From JALSRK01 sp964461995 (GTDB lineage: Bacteria > Acidobacteriota > Terriglobia > Bryobacterales > Bryobacteraceae), in the NCBI GenBank assembly GCA_964461995.1, contig CAYWXL010000017.1, positions 8,799-72,798 on the forward strand: 64,000 bases of DNA, in the 5' to 3' direction. The translations under genes and the position numbers were made by a program. Positions 15,864-25,257 of the stretch are shown in pieces. The notes below the pieces were generated by a model that saw only the letters and a list, made by a program, of their open reading frames with translations, searched no databases and had not been told where the DNA came from. Within the stretch, counting starts at the first letter, position 1. Each line of letters opens with the position of its first letter.

Positions 15864-17249
15864 TCAGGAAGCCGATGCGAAGGATTGCGAACCGCCGCCC
15901 GCGTCCTTACGCCGCCGCTTCTTGAATCGCTCGGTGAATTGTTTCTCGTGTACGATCTCGATCTTCGCCGGAACCTTGAACGGCTCGAGACGCTCCCGGC
16001 AGTACTCCCGGATCCGCCGTTTCACCTCCGCCGCTTCTTCCGGATCCCGCAGGTTGATACGGGCCACTACGATGTTGCCGGTGATGGGGTTCGGCTCTCC
16101 GGACACCGTGGCATCCTTGACATTCGGGACCTCGAGAAGAACGTTTTCGACCTCGGCCGGATAAACCTTTTGTCCGCCGACGTTGATGATCTCGGACTTC
16201 CGGCCCAGGAACCGGATGTAGTCCCCTTTCCGCTCCACCAGATCGCCGGTGTCGAACCAGCCCTCTTCGTCGAATGGCGACTCGAAGTTCAGATACCCGA
16301 GCATCGCTGAGCGGGCTTTGATCCAAAGCGTGCCTTCGACGACCTTGATGTCGAACCCCTCGCCGCCGACCTTCACCCAAAGAGAGTCCGAAGCCTCGCT
16401 CCGAGACCGTAAGATCCCCAGTTCGGACAATCCGTAGGTCTGTTGCAGCTTGGCCTGCGGCAGCATCGCGTGGATCCGGTCAAGCGTGCTTTGCGCCATT
16501 GGCTCGGTTCCGTAAGTCACCAGACGCAGCGACGACAAGTCGTGCTTACGGTAGGCCTCGGACATGAGCAAGAGATTCAGGAAAGTCGGCGAAGTGGGCA
16601 AGAGTTCCACCTTGTGCCGCTCGATCAATTCGCACACCCGGAATGGGTCGCGGTCGTCGCAGGTGACGACCGTGCCGGCGTTCGAAAGAATGTAGAACAA
16701 CGTGTTGATGCCGCCGATGTGATCCACCATCAAGAAGGTGAGCGTCACCAGCGAATGCCGCCGGCGCTTGAACTTCTCGAGCAGCGGGACGAAGTCGTGG
16801 AGAGCCGCCTTGCATTTCCCGGTGGAGCCAGAACTGAAGAGAACAAGCCCAGGATGGCCGAGGCCGATCAAGCCCAGGGTCAGCCGGTTCTGCGGGCGCC
16901 GGCCATAGCGCTCCACCTCGCAAGGTCCGCCGGGCGAAGGCGCCAAGGAAACTTCGACCTCGGCGATCTCCATGAACTCTTCGTGTTGGGCCTCGACGCT
17001 CGGCGATAGCGGGACGATGACGGCGTTCCGGTCCAGGAGGGCAAAGAGGATGGCCACGGTGTCGGGAGTGTAATCGCTGCGCAGGGCCACCACTGAAGAG
17101 GCAGCGACGCCGGCCGAATCCAAAAAGCGGCGCCAATCCTCGATCCTCTCGAGCAGCCACCCGTAAGTGTAGTGCCGGTCCCGCCAGATCATGAAGTCTT
17201 TCGTTTGGTTGGTGCGGAAAATCGGGTACAGCCATAGGCGGGACGACAT
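15864..17249 (-). CDS. Adenylate-forming acyl ligase (ANL superfamily)
   Basis: At 461 residues this is a compact AMP-binding enzyme. It shows VLFSSGSTGKCKAAL (ATP-loop motif, about 135-149), TYGLSELGILRSR, GWFDTGDLVERKGDYI and GRKSEIINVGGQKVYPAEVE. The C-terminal lysine region is TERFKKRRR in place of the usual SGK, so the thioester-forming lysine needs checking. The start at 17249 lies two bases after the SDR stop. It forms a cassette with an SDR and an acyl carrier protein, so it probably loads an acyl group onto that carrier in place of CoA. Confidence 0.82.
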   Translation of the reverse strand: MSSRLWLYPIFRTNQTKDFMIWRDRHYTYGWLLERIEDWRRFLDSAGVAASSVVALRSDYTPDTVAILFALLDRNAVIVPLSPSVEAQHEEFMEIAEVEVSLAPSPGGPCEVERYGRRPQNRLTLGLIGLGHPGLVLFSSGSTGKCKAALHDFVPLLEKFKRRRHSLVTLTFLMVDHIGGINTLFYILSNAGTVVTCDDRDPFRVCELIERHKVELLPTSPTFLNLLLMSEAYRKHDLSSLRLVTYGTEPMAQSTLDRIHAMLPQAKLQQTYGLSELGILRSRSEASDSLWVKVGGEGFDIKVVEGTLWIKARSAMLGYLNFESPFDEEGWFDTGDLVERKGDYIRFLGRKSEIINVGGQKVYPAEVENVLLEVPNVKDATVSGEPNPITGNIVVARINLRDPEEAAEVKRRIREYCRERLEPFKVPAKIEIVHEKQFTERFKKRRRKDAGGGSQSFASAS

Positions 17250-17251
17250 AG

Positions 17252-17959
17252 TTAAACTCCTCCGAGATAAATCACTTGCCCGGTGATGTAGTCGCTTTCC
17301 GGGCGGATGAAGAAATCCACGACGTTCATTACGTCGGACGGACGGCCTTTGCGCTTGATCGCCAGACGATCGATCAAAGCCTGAATGCTGGCCTCAGGTA
17401 CGCCGCGGATCAGCGCCGTGTCGATCGGAGACGGCCCTACCGCGTTCACCGTGATCCCGAATCCCCCGAGCTCCGCCGCAAGGATTTTTGTAAGCATCTC
17501 CACCGCGCTTTTGCTCGCCGCGTAAACGGCCTCACCTTCGACGCGCATGGGGACGGCCACGGTCGTCAGGTTCACGATCCGCCCGAAACGCCGGCGCTGC
17601 ATCAGCTTCGCGCTCTCCCGGGCGACCAGGAATGTTCCCTGGAAGTTCACGCCCATGATTCGGTCCGCCACCGCGGCGGGCATCAGCATCGAGTGGTTCA
17701 TCGAAGCGATCCCCGCGTTGTTGATCGTCACGTCAAGCCTCCCGTAGGACCGGCGCAGACGCTGAAACAGCTTCGCCACCTGATCCTCATCGGCGACGTC
17801 GGCCTCAACGTGCTCATATCCTTCCCTCGACCACCCCGGGGGCCTCCGGCTGCAGCCGACGACGGCGAAGCCTCTCTCGAGAAGCTGTTCCGCGATGAAG
17901 CGGCCAAGACCGGTACGGCTGCCGGTCACCAGGGCGACGGGTTTGTCCGATGAAATCAT
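17252..17959 (-). CDS. Short-chain dehydrogenase/reductase, FabG-like
   Basis: The 235-residue classical SDR has ALVTGSRTGLGRFIAEQL (about 9-26), the structural NNAGIAS (about 81-87) and catalytic YAASKSAVEM (about 149-158), with the active-site region upstream at IVNLTTVAVP. It sits two bases from each neighbour, the adenylate-forming enzyme and the acyl carrier protein, so a 3-oxoacyl-ACP reductase role within this cassette is reasonable. The real substrate is unknown. It carries the usual C-terminal YITGQVIYLGGV. Confidence 0.85.
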   Translation of the reverse strand: MISSDKPVALVTGSRTGLGRFIAEQLLERGFAVVGCSRRPPGWSREGYEHVEADVADEDQVAKLFQRLRRSYGRLDVTINNAGIASMNHSMLMPAAVADRIMGVNFQGTFLVARESAKLMQRRRFGRIVNLTTVAVPMRVEGEAVYAASKSAVEMLTKILAAELGGFGITVNAVGPSPIDTALIRGVPEASIQALIDRLAIKRKGRPSDVMNVVDFFIRPESDYITGQVIYLGGV

Positions 17960-17961
17960 CG

Positions 17962-18261
17962 TCAGACGCCCGCCGCCGGATTCAGAAGAGTATGCACGTA
18001 ATCGGCCAGGCTGCCGATAGTGCGGAACGGGCTGCGGGTTTGCGACATAGCGCGTTCATCGGCGATCGTGATGGCCGAATCACAACGGTCGTTGATGTTC
18101 TGTTCCACTTCGACGATGAGCGATACCAGCCCCACGGAATCCAACTGGCTGTCCGCGCCGAACAGGGGCGTGGTTTCGTTGACTTCAAGCGCCGCCGCTC
18201 CCGGAGGCACGAACTGGCGATAGGCTTCACAGATCGCCTGAACGGTGTCGTTTCTGGTCAT
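17962..18261 (-). CDS. Acyl carrier protein
   Basis: The 99-residue protein carries the phosphopantetheine attachment motif LDSVGLVSL (about 40-48; the Ser follows Asp) within the usual helical fold, and it is acidic around the site. ATG at 18261 follows the LbH acyltransferase gene by seven bases. It is not followed by ketosynthase or fatty acid genes. Its partners here are an adenylate-forming enzyme, an SDR and a hexapeptide-repeat transferase, which fits a dedicated carrier for modifying a polysaccharide or a sugar. Confidence 0.82.
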   Translation of the reverse strand: MTRNDTVQAICEAYRQFVPPGAAALEVNETTPLFGADSQLDSVGLVSLIVEVEQNINDRCDSAITIADERAMSQTRSPFRTIGSLADYVHTLLNPAAGV

Positions 18262-18268
18262 TTGAGAA

Positions 18269-18859
18269 TTACTCCTTCGTTCGGCCGGCGCCGGCCGGCG
18301 GATCCGGCAGCGGCCCCGATGTCGCCGCCGGCGGCGGCATCTCTCCCGGCACAGAGATCAACTGGGGCGGACGGACCATCACGATCGCTCCGGCAGGCAC
18401 GTCGCGCATGATGACGACGTTCGGCCCGATACGGGCATGGTCGCCGATCTCGACGCCCCCGGCGATCACCGCCCCTGCCCCCACTTCGACGCCGCACCCC
18501 AACTTGGGCGCCTCGCCGAAACGGTCCGAGCGCGTCGCGCCGATGGTCACGTTCTGGCGGATGACACAGTCGTCGCCGATATGAGCGAATGGGTGGATCA
18601 CGATGCCGCTCTGGTGGCCGATCAGGAACCGGCGGCCGATTTTCGTGCTGTACGCAAGTTCGATCCCGTAGAGGTTCCGCACGAGACGGTAAAGCATCCG
18701 GTAAACAAAGAACGCTGGAAACCGGATCAACTTCGGCTGAGTGACCCGCCACACGCCGAATCGGTAAACAGCCAAAGCTCGGAATCCCGGGCGCGTCCAG
18801 TCCCCGCCGTTGGTCCGGTAATCCTCCCGGATAACGCTGATGAGTTCCCGCAAGGTCAT
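18269..18859 (-). CDS. Left-handed beta-helix acyltransferase, serine acetyltransferase-like
   Basis: The 196-residue protein starts MTLRELISVIREDY and ends in hexapeptide repeats: GIVIHPFAHIGDDCVIRQNV (about 84-103), ATRSDRF, VEVGAGAVIAGGVEIGDHAR and IGPNVVIMRDVPAGAIVM. This is the serine O-acetyltransferase (CysE) class, but such short versions are common in polysaccharide loci as sugar or polymer acetyltransferases. The His in the repeat turn is present. The start at 18859 overlaps the glycosidase-like gene's stop by 4 nt. Donor may be acetyl-CoA or the adjacent ACP. Confidence 0.8.
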   Translation of the reverse strand: MTLRELISVIREDYRTNGGDWTRPGFRALAVYRFGVWRVTQPKLIRFPAFFVYRMLYRLVRNLYGIELAYSTKIGRRFLIGHQSGIVIHPFAHIGDDCVIRQNVTIGATRSDRFGEAPKLGCGVEVGAGAVIAGGVEIGDHARIGPNVVIMRDVPAGAIVMVRPPQLISVPGEMPPPAATSGPLPDPPAGAGRTKE

Positions 18860-21237
18860 TGGCGGCGCCCCTGAGGCCGGGCGGAGCGATCGGCGGACCG
18901 CCCGCTGGCGCCCCCTGTGCGAGGGGCGTCTTTGCCGGTCCGCCGCCCTGACGGCGCCCGCCGGGGCGACACCCAAAGCCAAACCACACCCTCCCCCGGC
19001 TGCAGCGTCAACTCGTCGCCCGCGGCCAATGGCAGAACGTCCGTGGTCAGGCGGGCGCCGTGAAGCCGGTAGCGGATCATCCTGGTCGCTCCTGGCACCT
19101 GGTACGGGGTGAGATCCGGCCGGATTTCCGCCGAAGCCTCGGTCAGGTTCACGGCGATCAACAGGGCGTTCCTTTGCCCCCGGCGAGCGCCGGTAACGAA
19201 TTCAGGACCAAGCTCCGGGCTCGGCAGCCGCGGCTGGAACAAGTATGGCTCCACGCGGTCGATAAGTTGGAAGGCGGCCGCCATTGCGTCCCAGCGGTCT
19301 GTGCCGACGCTGAACGGATCGAGTCCCGTTTGCAGATCCCGGATGCCGGTGCGCGGCAGGGCGCGATTCTGCTTCCACCCGTTGCTGTCGTAACTATAGA
19401 CGCGGACGCCCGCCGCCCCGACCGCCATTGCGTATAGAGCTTGGGCGCCGATGCTTACCGGCGTGTGGCCGGGCTCTTGCAACCAATCCTGCCCAGGAAC
19501 GTATTCCGTCCCCGGACCGAGTTTGGTGTAGAAAGGCCCGACTGCGCTCATCTGGAGTAGCAGCGGCCGGTCACGCTGAATCAGACCCCGGCGCTTCACC
19601 GTGACGTGCTCGAGCGCTTCCCGCAACTGTGGCAACGAGATTCCCCAAGGATAGGCCGTGCGCCACGCCAGCTTGTCCCAGTACATCGACGCGTAATCAC
19701 TGAATATGGAACTGCCCATCCAGTTCTTCACCGCCTCCGGCGGACTCAACCACAACACCGGCCACGTGATCGGGCTGTGCCCGGGTACCGAGCGGATGGC
19801 GTCAATCAGTTGCGTGAAGGCGTCGTCCGGGATTGGAGGAGTGCGGTCGAGCCAGCGGCCGTCCTCCGGCGTTGGCGTGATTCCCCACAAACCGCTGACC
19901 TCGTCCACCATCTCCACGCCGACCACCAGGCCGCTGTCGCGCAGCCGGCCGAAAGCGTAACGGATCCCCGGCAAGCCCCACGGCTCATTGAGCACCGCCC
20001 CGAGCTGGGCCGGATCCCGGGCTACGTTGTCGCCGATGAGCAACAGACTCAAACCGTGCCGCCGCGCCGCCGCCTCGATCGGTCGCCAGAATTCGTCCCA
20101 ACGGACCCGCCATTGTTCAAAGTTCGTGGGATTCCCGATATCGTGGCCGAGCGCCCAGAAGCTGCTCGTGAGCGTGTTGATGCCCGCCCCTTGCACCTGC
20201 GCCCACAAATCCGGCGTGCGGTCCAGATCGGCCGGATCCAGGTGGAACAACGTCCGGACGAAGAGAGACTCCCCGGGAACGTAACTATCGGTGATTCCTC
20301 CGTCACGAGTAAAGTGCGGCACGCCTGGGGGATCCCCCACTATGACAGCGACCCGCGCCGTGCGGCCCCCTGCCTGCACCACCACGCCGGTGACTCCTGG
20401 ACCTGTGGCCCGCACGATTCCTTTCGCATCGACGGCGGCCACGGCGGGATCTTCCGTACGGAACGCCGCATCCCCGGCCGGACTCCGTTGCCCATTGGTG
20501 TACAGAAGAGACGGAGACAGCGCGAGGGTTCGTCCCGGCGCCAGGAAGATTTCCCGGTATCGCGGCAACACGGCCCGTAGCGTGCGGCCGTTCAAGAACG
20601 GTACGCGCACCTGGGTCATCGCCAGAGGCCGTCGCGGTTCGTTCAGTGAGTGGACCGCCGCCGTCAGCTCATGCAGGCCGTCGGCGAATCGGGTCGTGTC
20701 CAACGACAATGAGGCGCGGCGGCTGTCGCCCCACACGATGCCGACTTCCTCGCCGTCCACGAAAAACATGACGGCTTCCACCGGCTCCGCGTCGCGGACC
20801 TCGATCGACCACTCGATGCGCCCCACCGCTGGAGTGGACGGAGCCGGCTCCAGGTGCCGGGCCGTCGCCGGGCCGTTGGAGATCTGAAACCCGAGCGGGG
20901 CACTCCTCGCCAAGAGTTCGCCGGAAGCATTGCGGGCGATTGCCTCGAGCTCCACATTTCCGTTCCAGATGGTGGCGGAGTTCCACAGCAGCTCAAACGG
21001 TGGGCCGGAAACTCCCTTCGCCGCCAGAGGGCGCCCGTTGACCCGGAACTCCACCCTCGCAAGCCCTTCGATGCCGCGCGCCTCGGCCGCGAGCCGGACC
21101 GTCCCTCGGACAGTAGCGTTTTCCGAAGGGGACGTCAGGTTCAAGGACACCGCGAGACCCGGTCCCCCACACGAAAAAATAACCGCCAGCGCAGCTCCAG
21201 CCGCCCGCAGCCCGAATGTATGAAATGAACGAAGCAT
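18856..21237 (-). CDS. Secreted Ig-like / TIM-barrel glycosidase-like protein
   Basis: The 793-residue protein starts at ATG 21237 with a signal peptide (about 1-29). It then has Ig-like segments (LNLTSPSENATVRGTVRLAA onwards; a second with VMFFVDGEEVGIVWG) and a BIG2-like part at about 230-300 (YREIFLAPGRTLALSP). A large domain of about 420 residues follows. It looks like a TIM-barrel glycoside hydrolase, with acidic motif GVEMVDEVSGLWG and W-rich segments (NWMG, YWDKLAWR, YPWGISLPQL). The last 35 residues are basic and low in complexity. It is a paralogue of the 37454-41677 product but lacks its C-terminal modules. The catalytic role is inferred from the acid pair; the family is not named with certainty. 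Confidence 0.72.
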   Translation of the reverse strand: MLRSFHTFGLRAAGAALAVIFSCGGPGLAVSLNLTSPSENATVRGTVRLAAEARGIEGLARVEFRVNGRPLAAKGVSGPPFELLWNSATIWNGNVELEAIARNASGELLARSAPLGFQISNGPATARHLEPAPSTPAVGRIEWSIEVRDAEPVEAVMFFVDGEEVGIVWGDSRRASLSLDTTRFADGLHELTAAVHSLNEPRRPLAMTQVRVPFLNGRTLRAVLPRYREIFLAPGRTLALSPSLLYTNGQRSPAGDAAFRTEDPAVAAVDAKGIVRATGPGVTGVVVQAGGRTARVAVIVGDPPGVPHFTRDGGITDSYVPGESLFVRTLFHLDPADLDRTPDLWAQVQGAGINTLTSSFWALGHDIGNPTNFEQWRVRWDEFWRPIEAAARRHGLSLLLIGDNVARDPAQLGAVLNEPWGLPGIRYAFGRLRDSGLVVGVEMVDEVSGLWGITPTPEDGRWLDRTPPIPDDAFTQLIDAIRSVPGHSPITWPVLWLSPPEAVKNWMGSSIFSDYASMYWDKLAWRTAYPWGISLPQLREALEHVTVKRRGLIQRDRPLLLQMSAVGPFYTKLGPGTEYVPGQDWLQEPGHTPVSIGAQALYAMAVGAAGVRVYSYDSNGWKQNRALPRTGIRDLQTGLDPFSVGTDRWDAMAAAFQLIDRVEPYLFQPRLPSPELGPEFVTGARRGQRNALLIAVNLTEASAEIRPDLTPYQVPGATRMIRYRLHGARLTTDVLPLAAGDELTLQPGEGVVWLWVSPRRAPSGRRTGKDAPRTGGASGRSADRSARPQGRRQ

Positions 21238-21248
21238 TACGCTGCCTG

Positions 21249-22673
21249 TCAAGCCTTCAGCAAGGCCGGTACGTCGTGCGCCCTGCCGGCAGGCTTGCCT
21301 TGCAGGGATCGCCGGAGGATATCGGCAAGGCTGGTCAGCACGACCGGCCTCATCGGGGTGTCGAATTGGCGCCGGAAACTCACGTAATCGGAGCCGCCGA
21401 AGGGAATCCACAAATCCCAGTACTGCTCCGAATTCGTGGGTACGAGCCTGGCCTGGTACATCGTGCCGTTGGTTTTCATTCGAACTTCGGTGAAGCCCAG
21501 GTCCCGGCTTTGGTCCCGGATGATCTTCCAGCAGTCATCGAGGGTCTCGGCCTTGGCCAGCAGCTCTTCCATCTGCTGGAGGTGGATTTCGGAATGGAGC
21601 AGTTTACGGAAAGTCCCCTTGGAAATAGCCCGGCCCGCGACATTGAACTCGATGTAGCGCAAGCGCCAGATCGCCAGGGACGCCACCGCGCAGAAGGCCA
21701 CGACGATGACTGGCGAGAACCGGTTGAACGGGATCGTTTGCAGCAGCGAGAAGGCCGCCGCCAGCCCGCAGAATCCATAGATCATCAGCGCGATGCGGCG
21801 GGGCGTGAAACCACGTTCCAGCAGCCGGTGGTGAATGTGTCCCCGGTCCGCGCCGAAAATCGGCTGGCCTCGCAAGAAACGCCGGACGACGGCCAGGGCC
21901 GTGTCGATCAGCGGCACTGACAAAACCATGATCGGGGCCGTCATGCCGAGAATGGTGGTCGATTTCTGGCTCCACATGACGCCGTAGGCGCCCAGCAGGA
22001 ATCCCACCAGCAGACTGCCCGAGTCTCCGAGGAAGACGGAGGCCGGATTGAAGTTGTAGTACAAGAAGCCGAGCAATGCGCCCGCGAGCGGTAGAGTGAC
22101 CCAGGCGAGTTCGAGATCGCCGTAGAGAATCGCAGCCAAGGTCATGGTCACCGTGGCGACCAGACCGACGCCGGTGGCCAACCCGTCCATGCCATCGATC
22201 AAGTTGAACGCGTTGCTGCAGAGCACCAGCCAGAACACCGTCAGCAAGAGGCTCCAGAACGGCCCGTCCAGCATCCCGTGAATGCCTTCCACACGAATGC
22301 CGGCGCTGAACGCCACCAGGGCCGCGAGAGTCTGGCCGGCCAGCTTCTGCCACGGTTTCAAGCTCAGCCAGTCGTCCAGGAGGCCGGTAATGAGCACGAG
22401 AGCGGCAGCGGGCAGGACGGTGACGGCTTTCGGGATGGCGGTGTGGGCCAGCCCGCCTTCCCCAAAGCCGAACACGACAATGCCTCCGAGCGCGAGCAGA
22501 TACACCGTAGCGATCACCCACCCCCCGACGCGGGGAACAGGATTGGGATGCAGCTTACGTTTTCCGTCCGGGCGGTCCACGAAACCAAGCCGGTGCGCCA
22601 TCACCCGGAAAAGCGGGGTCACCGCCAGAGCGATGACGATGGATGCCAAACCGAGAAATGTTAATTCGTACAT
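21249..22673 (-). CDS. Polyprenyl-phosphate hexose(NAc)-1-phosphate transferase, WecA-type, with C-terminal extension
   Basis: The enzyme would attach the first sugar phosphate to undecaprenyl phosphate and so start repeat-unit assembly. It has 474 residues and about eleven membrane helices. Family motifs are clear: GLLDDWLSL (about 94-102), AFNLIDGMDGLATG (about 145-158), VFLGDSGSLLVGF and the HIHHRLLERGF loop (about 274-284) that marks WecA-like members. Residues from about 345 to the end (SEIHLQQMEELLAKAETLDD onwards) form an extra soluble domain of about 130 residues that classical WecA lacks. The start is ATG at 22673; the gene lies between the glycosidase-like gene (11 bp) and a glycosyltransferase gene (115-bp gap). 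Confidence 0.88.
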   Translation of the reverse strand: MYELTFLGLASIVIALAVTPLFRVMAHRLGFVDRPDGKRKLHPNPVPRVGGWVIATVYLLALGGIVVFGFGEGGLAHTAIPKAVTVLPAAALVLITGLLDDWLSLKPWQKLAGQTLAALVAFSAGIRVEGIHGMLDGPFWSLLLTVFWLVLCSNAFNLIDGMDGLATGVGLVATVTMTLAAILYGDLELAWVTLPLAGALLGFLYYNFNPASVFLGDSGSLLVGFLLGAYGVMWSQKSTTILGMTAPIMVLSVPLIDTALAVVRRFLRGQPIFGADRGHIHHRLLERGFTPRRIALMIYGFCGLAAAFSLLQTIPFNRFSPVIVVAFCAVASLAIWRLRYIEFNVAGRAISKGTFRKLLHSEIHLQQMEELLAKAETLDDCWKIIRDQSRDLGFTEVRMKTNGTMYQARLVPTNSEQYWDLWIPFGGSDYVSFRRQFDTPMRPVVLTSLADILRRSLQGKPAGRAHDVPALLKA

Positions 22674-22788
22674 GGGTGGTTCAACTTACGTGGCTCGGGA
22701 AGATCCAGGACAGTGCTGCCGCCTGGATTTGCTCGAGCAGAGACTTTCGGCGCTCCGAGCTGGCGGCTCGCAGCGCGCTTGACTTTCC

Positions 22789-24015
22789 TCACGCCGGAAC
22801 GACCGGAATGCTGGTGGCGGTTCCCGCGGGCCGACTGACGCCCGCCGCGACCGAACCTTCCGCAGTGACGCTCTTGTAAACCCGCAGAGTCCGATCCACC
22901 ATCGCATCGACGCTGAAGATCCGTTCTACCCTTTGCCGGCCCGCAGCGCCGAACTGCCTGCGGAGAGTTTCATCGTCCAACAGCCGGGAGAGCGCCTCCG
23001 CCAAGGCCTGGGGATCGGCCGGCGGGACGGTGAACCCGGTGAGGCCGTCCAAGGAAACGTAGGGAACGCCGGAGTCCAGCCAGGTATTGACGACGGGCGT
23101 CCGGCACGCCATCGCCTCGAGCTGAACGATTCCGAACGCCTCGCTTCGGGCCACCGAAGGTAGCGCGAACACGTCAGCGGCGCGGTAATACGGAACGATG
23201 TCATCGACGAGACCCAGAAAATGGACTTTGTGCTCGACGCCGAGCGAATGAGCCAGGTTCTCCAGCTCCGCGCGAAGCGGACCGTCGCCGATCAACACCA
23301 GCGCGGCGTCCAGATCCTGCATCGCCTGGACCAAGTAAGAAAAGCCTTTGTAATAGATCAGCCGCCCGACGGCCAGGACGATCCGTTGCCCGAACCGCCG
23401 CCGGACATCGGCGATGGCGCTCAGCGCGCACTCGTCGTAGCCTTCCAGCGGAACGCCGAACGGAATCACCACCGCACGGTCGCGGTACTTCACCAGCAAG
23501 GGAGAGTTGTTCAAACTGTGAGGCGAGGTTGCGATCACGGCCGCCGCCCGCCGCATCGCCATTTCGCGAAGCGGGTTCACAAGTTTCCCCAGCATCCTTT
23601 GCCGGACGATGTCGCTGTGGTAAGTAAGAACCAGCCGGGCCTTGCACCGGCTCGCCAAGTAGGCGAGCACCGCCGGAGGATTCGGCAAGTGAAGGTGAAC
23701 GATGTCGGCGTCCGTGGCGCGAATCGTCCGCCACAAAGCCGGGCTCACCGGCGCGCCGGCCGGCCGGCACCACGTTCCGACTCTCGTCACGCGAATGCCG
23801 TTGACGGTCTCGGCGCTGGTGCCGGAGTCTTCGCTCGATACGGCGACTTCTACGTCGACTTGCTCCGCGAGCCGTTCCGAAAGCAGTTGTAAGTGCGTTT
23901 CGATGCCCCCGCGGTACGGAGGATAGAATTTGCCGATCTGCAATACCCGCATCCGGCGCGTGGATCGCGCCGGCGGGCGCTCGGCGCTCACCAGTTCCAG
24001 CATGGTTTCTCTCAT
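22789..24015 (-). CDS. Glycosyltransferase family 4
   Basis: The 408-residue protein has the GT-B fold. The N-terminal domain has IGKFYPPYRGGIETHL (about 27-42) and the C-terminal domain has VLAVGRLIYYKGF, VEHKVHFLGLVDDIV and SEAFGIVQLEAMACRTPVV with the EX7E pair. The start is ATG at 24015; an in-frame ATG at 24003 is possible. It lies upstream of the WecA-type gene, so it may add one of the early sugars. The donor is not readable from sequence. Confidence 0.88.
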   Translation of the reverse strand: MRETMLELVSAERPPARSTRRMRVLQIGKFYPPYRGGIETHLQLLSERLAEQVDVEVAVSSEDSGTSAETVNGIRVTRVGTWCRPAGAPVSPALWRTIRATDADIVHLHLPNPPAVLAYLASRCKARLVLTYHSDIVRQRMLGKLVNPLREMAMRRAAAVIATSPHSLNNSPLLVKYRDRAVVIPFGVPLEGYDECALSAIADVRRRFGQRIVLAVGRLIYYKGFSYLVQAMQDLDAALVLIGDGPLRAELENLAHSLGVEHKVHFLGLVDDIVPYYRAADVFALPSVARSEAFGIVQLEAMACRTPVVNTWLDSGVPYVSLDGLTGFTVPPADPQALAEALSRLLDDETLRRQFGAAGRQRVERIFSVDAMVDRTLRVYKSVTAEGSVAAGVSRPAGTATSIPVVPA

Positions 24016-24042
24016 GAGTGCAGTCCCCGAAATCCCGGCCCC

Positions 24043-25257
24043 TCAATGGGAAGCAAGGCGGTGGTAGATACTCACCAGGCGGCGCGCCGCTTCCGCCCAC
24101 GTAAACCGGGCTGCCTGGTGAAATCCGGCCCGGCGCGTGATCCACTCGTCCCGGCCGTTGCGGCGCTCGTAGAGAATCGATTTGACGATCGCGGCCCACG
24201 CCCCGACGTCTCCAGGCGCGCAATAGGCCGCCGCCTCTCCTCCGACTTCCCGCAAAACGGGAAGGTCGCTGGCTACGACTGCAGCGCCGCACGCCATCGC
24301 CTCGGCCACCGGAAGACCGAATCCTTCAGCCGCCGACGGCTGCAGCAGAACGGCAACCCGGCGGTAGAGCGCCGCCAGAATGCGCCGGTCAAGAAACGGA
24401 AGTTCCACGATCGCGTTGTGGACGCCGAGCCGCTCCGCCAGTTCACGCTGCGCCGAGGTGAGACGCCCGCCGGCGCGCACGAGCCGGGCGTCCGGCAACG
24501 CGCGGCGCACTTCCGCGAAAACCTTCAACAAGACGTCGATCCGCTTCCGTGGTATCGTCGTGCCGACATGCAACAGCTCGGGCGCGCTGCGATCCGCGGC
24601 GCCCAATAGCGACTCCAGCCGCGCGTCCGCGGGGGGGTCGGCTCGCGGCGAGAACTCCGGCGCTATGCCGTTCAGCACCACGGAGATCCGCCCGGCCGGA
24701 GCGATCCTGGCTCGGAGAACCGCCTCCCTGGTCGCTTCGCTGACGCACGCGATGTGCCCCGCCATCTTGAGCCCCGCAAGAATCCGCCGCGTCATCAGGC
24801 GAAACGCCGCGGACCGGCGCTCGGAACGTGGATCGAGCAGACACCGGAACGTATCTAGGTCGTGACACGTCACCACCGTGCGCGCCGCCGGCAGGCCGTG
24901 CAGAAGATGCGCGTAGGAATGGTCCACAATGTGAAAGACATCGAAATCCCCCGCCTGCCGCCGGAGCGTATTCGGCACGTCCCAGAAGCGATTCAGCAGC
25001 CGGTCTCCATTGAAGGCGAGGCGCCGGTTCCGGAATCCAGGCAAGGCGGTGAACCGGCGGTTCATCGGGCGACGGATCGCCGCCGCCTGAACCTCCCCAG
25101 GGTGGTTGCTCCGCAGATGGCTGAGGAGCATCTCGGCAACCAGGTCCATGCTCGGCCAGCCCTCCTCGGCAAGGTCGCAAACCAGGGCGACCCGCGGCGC
25201 CACGGCAGAGACCGGCAGGGGAGGCGAATTTAGGACAACGGTTGTTCGCGCAGCCAT
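24043..25257 (-). CDS. Glycosyltransferase family 4
   Basis: The 404-residue GT-B protein has LVTCHDLDTF-like motifs in the N-domain (TVVTCHDLDTFRC, about 112-124), VSEATREAVLRARI, then LHVGTTIPRKRIDVLL and AEGFGLPVAEAMACGAAVVA with EX7E. The start at 25257 has CGGAGAG eight bases upstream and overlaps the end of the upstream gene by 28 nt, so coupling is likely. The substrate is unknown. It resembles mannosyl/rhamnosyltransferase-like members of the family. Confidence 0.88.
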   Translation of the reverse strand: MAARTTVVLNSPPLPVSAVAPRVALVCDLAEEGWPSMDLVAEMLLSHLRSNHPGEVQAAAIRRPMNRRFTALPGFRNRRLAFNGDRLLNRFWDVPNTLRRQAGDFDVFHIVDHSYAHLLHGLPAARTVVTCHDLDTFRCLLDPRSERRSAAFRLMTRRILAGLKMAGHIACVSEATREAVLRARIAPAGRISVVLNGIAPEFSPRADPPADARLESLLGAADRSAPELLHVGTTIPRKRIDVLLKVFAEVRRALPDARLVRAGGRLTSAQRELAERLGVHNAIVELPFLDRRILAALYRRVAVLLQPSAAEGFGLPVAEAMACGAAVVASDLPVLREVGGEAAAYCAPGDVGAWAAIVKSILYERRNGRDEWITRRAGFHQAARFTWAEAARRLVSIYHRLASH

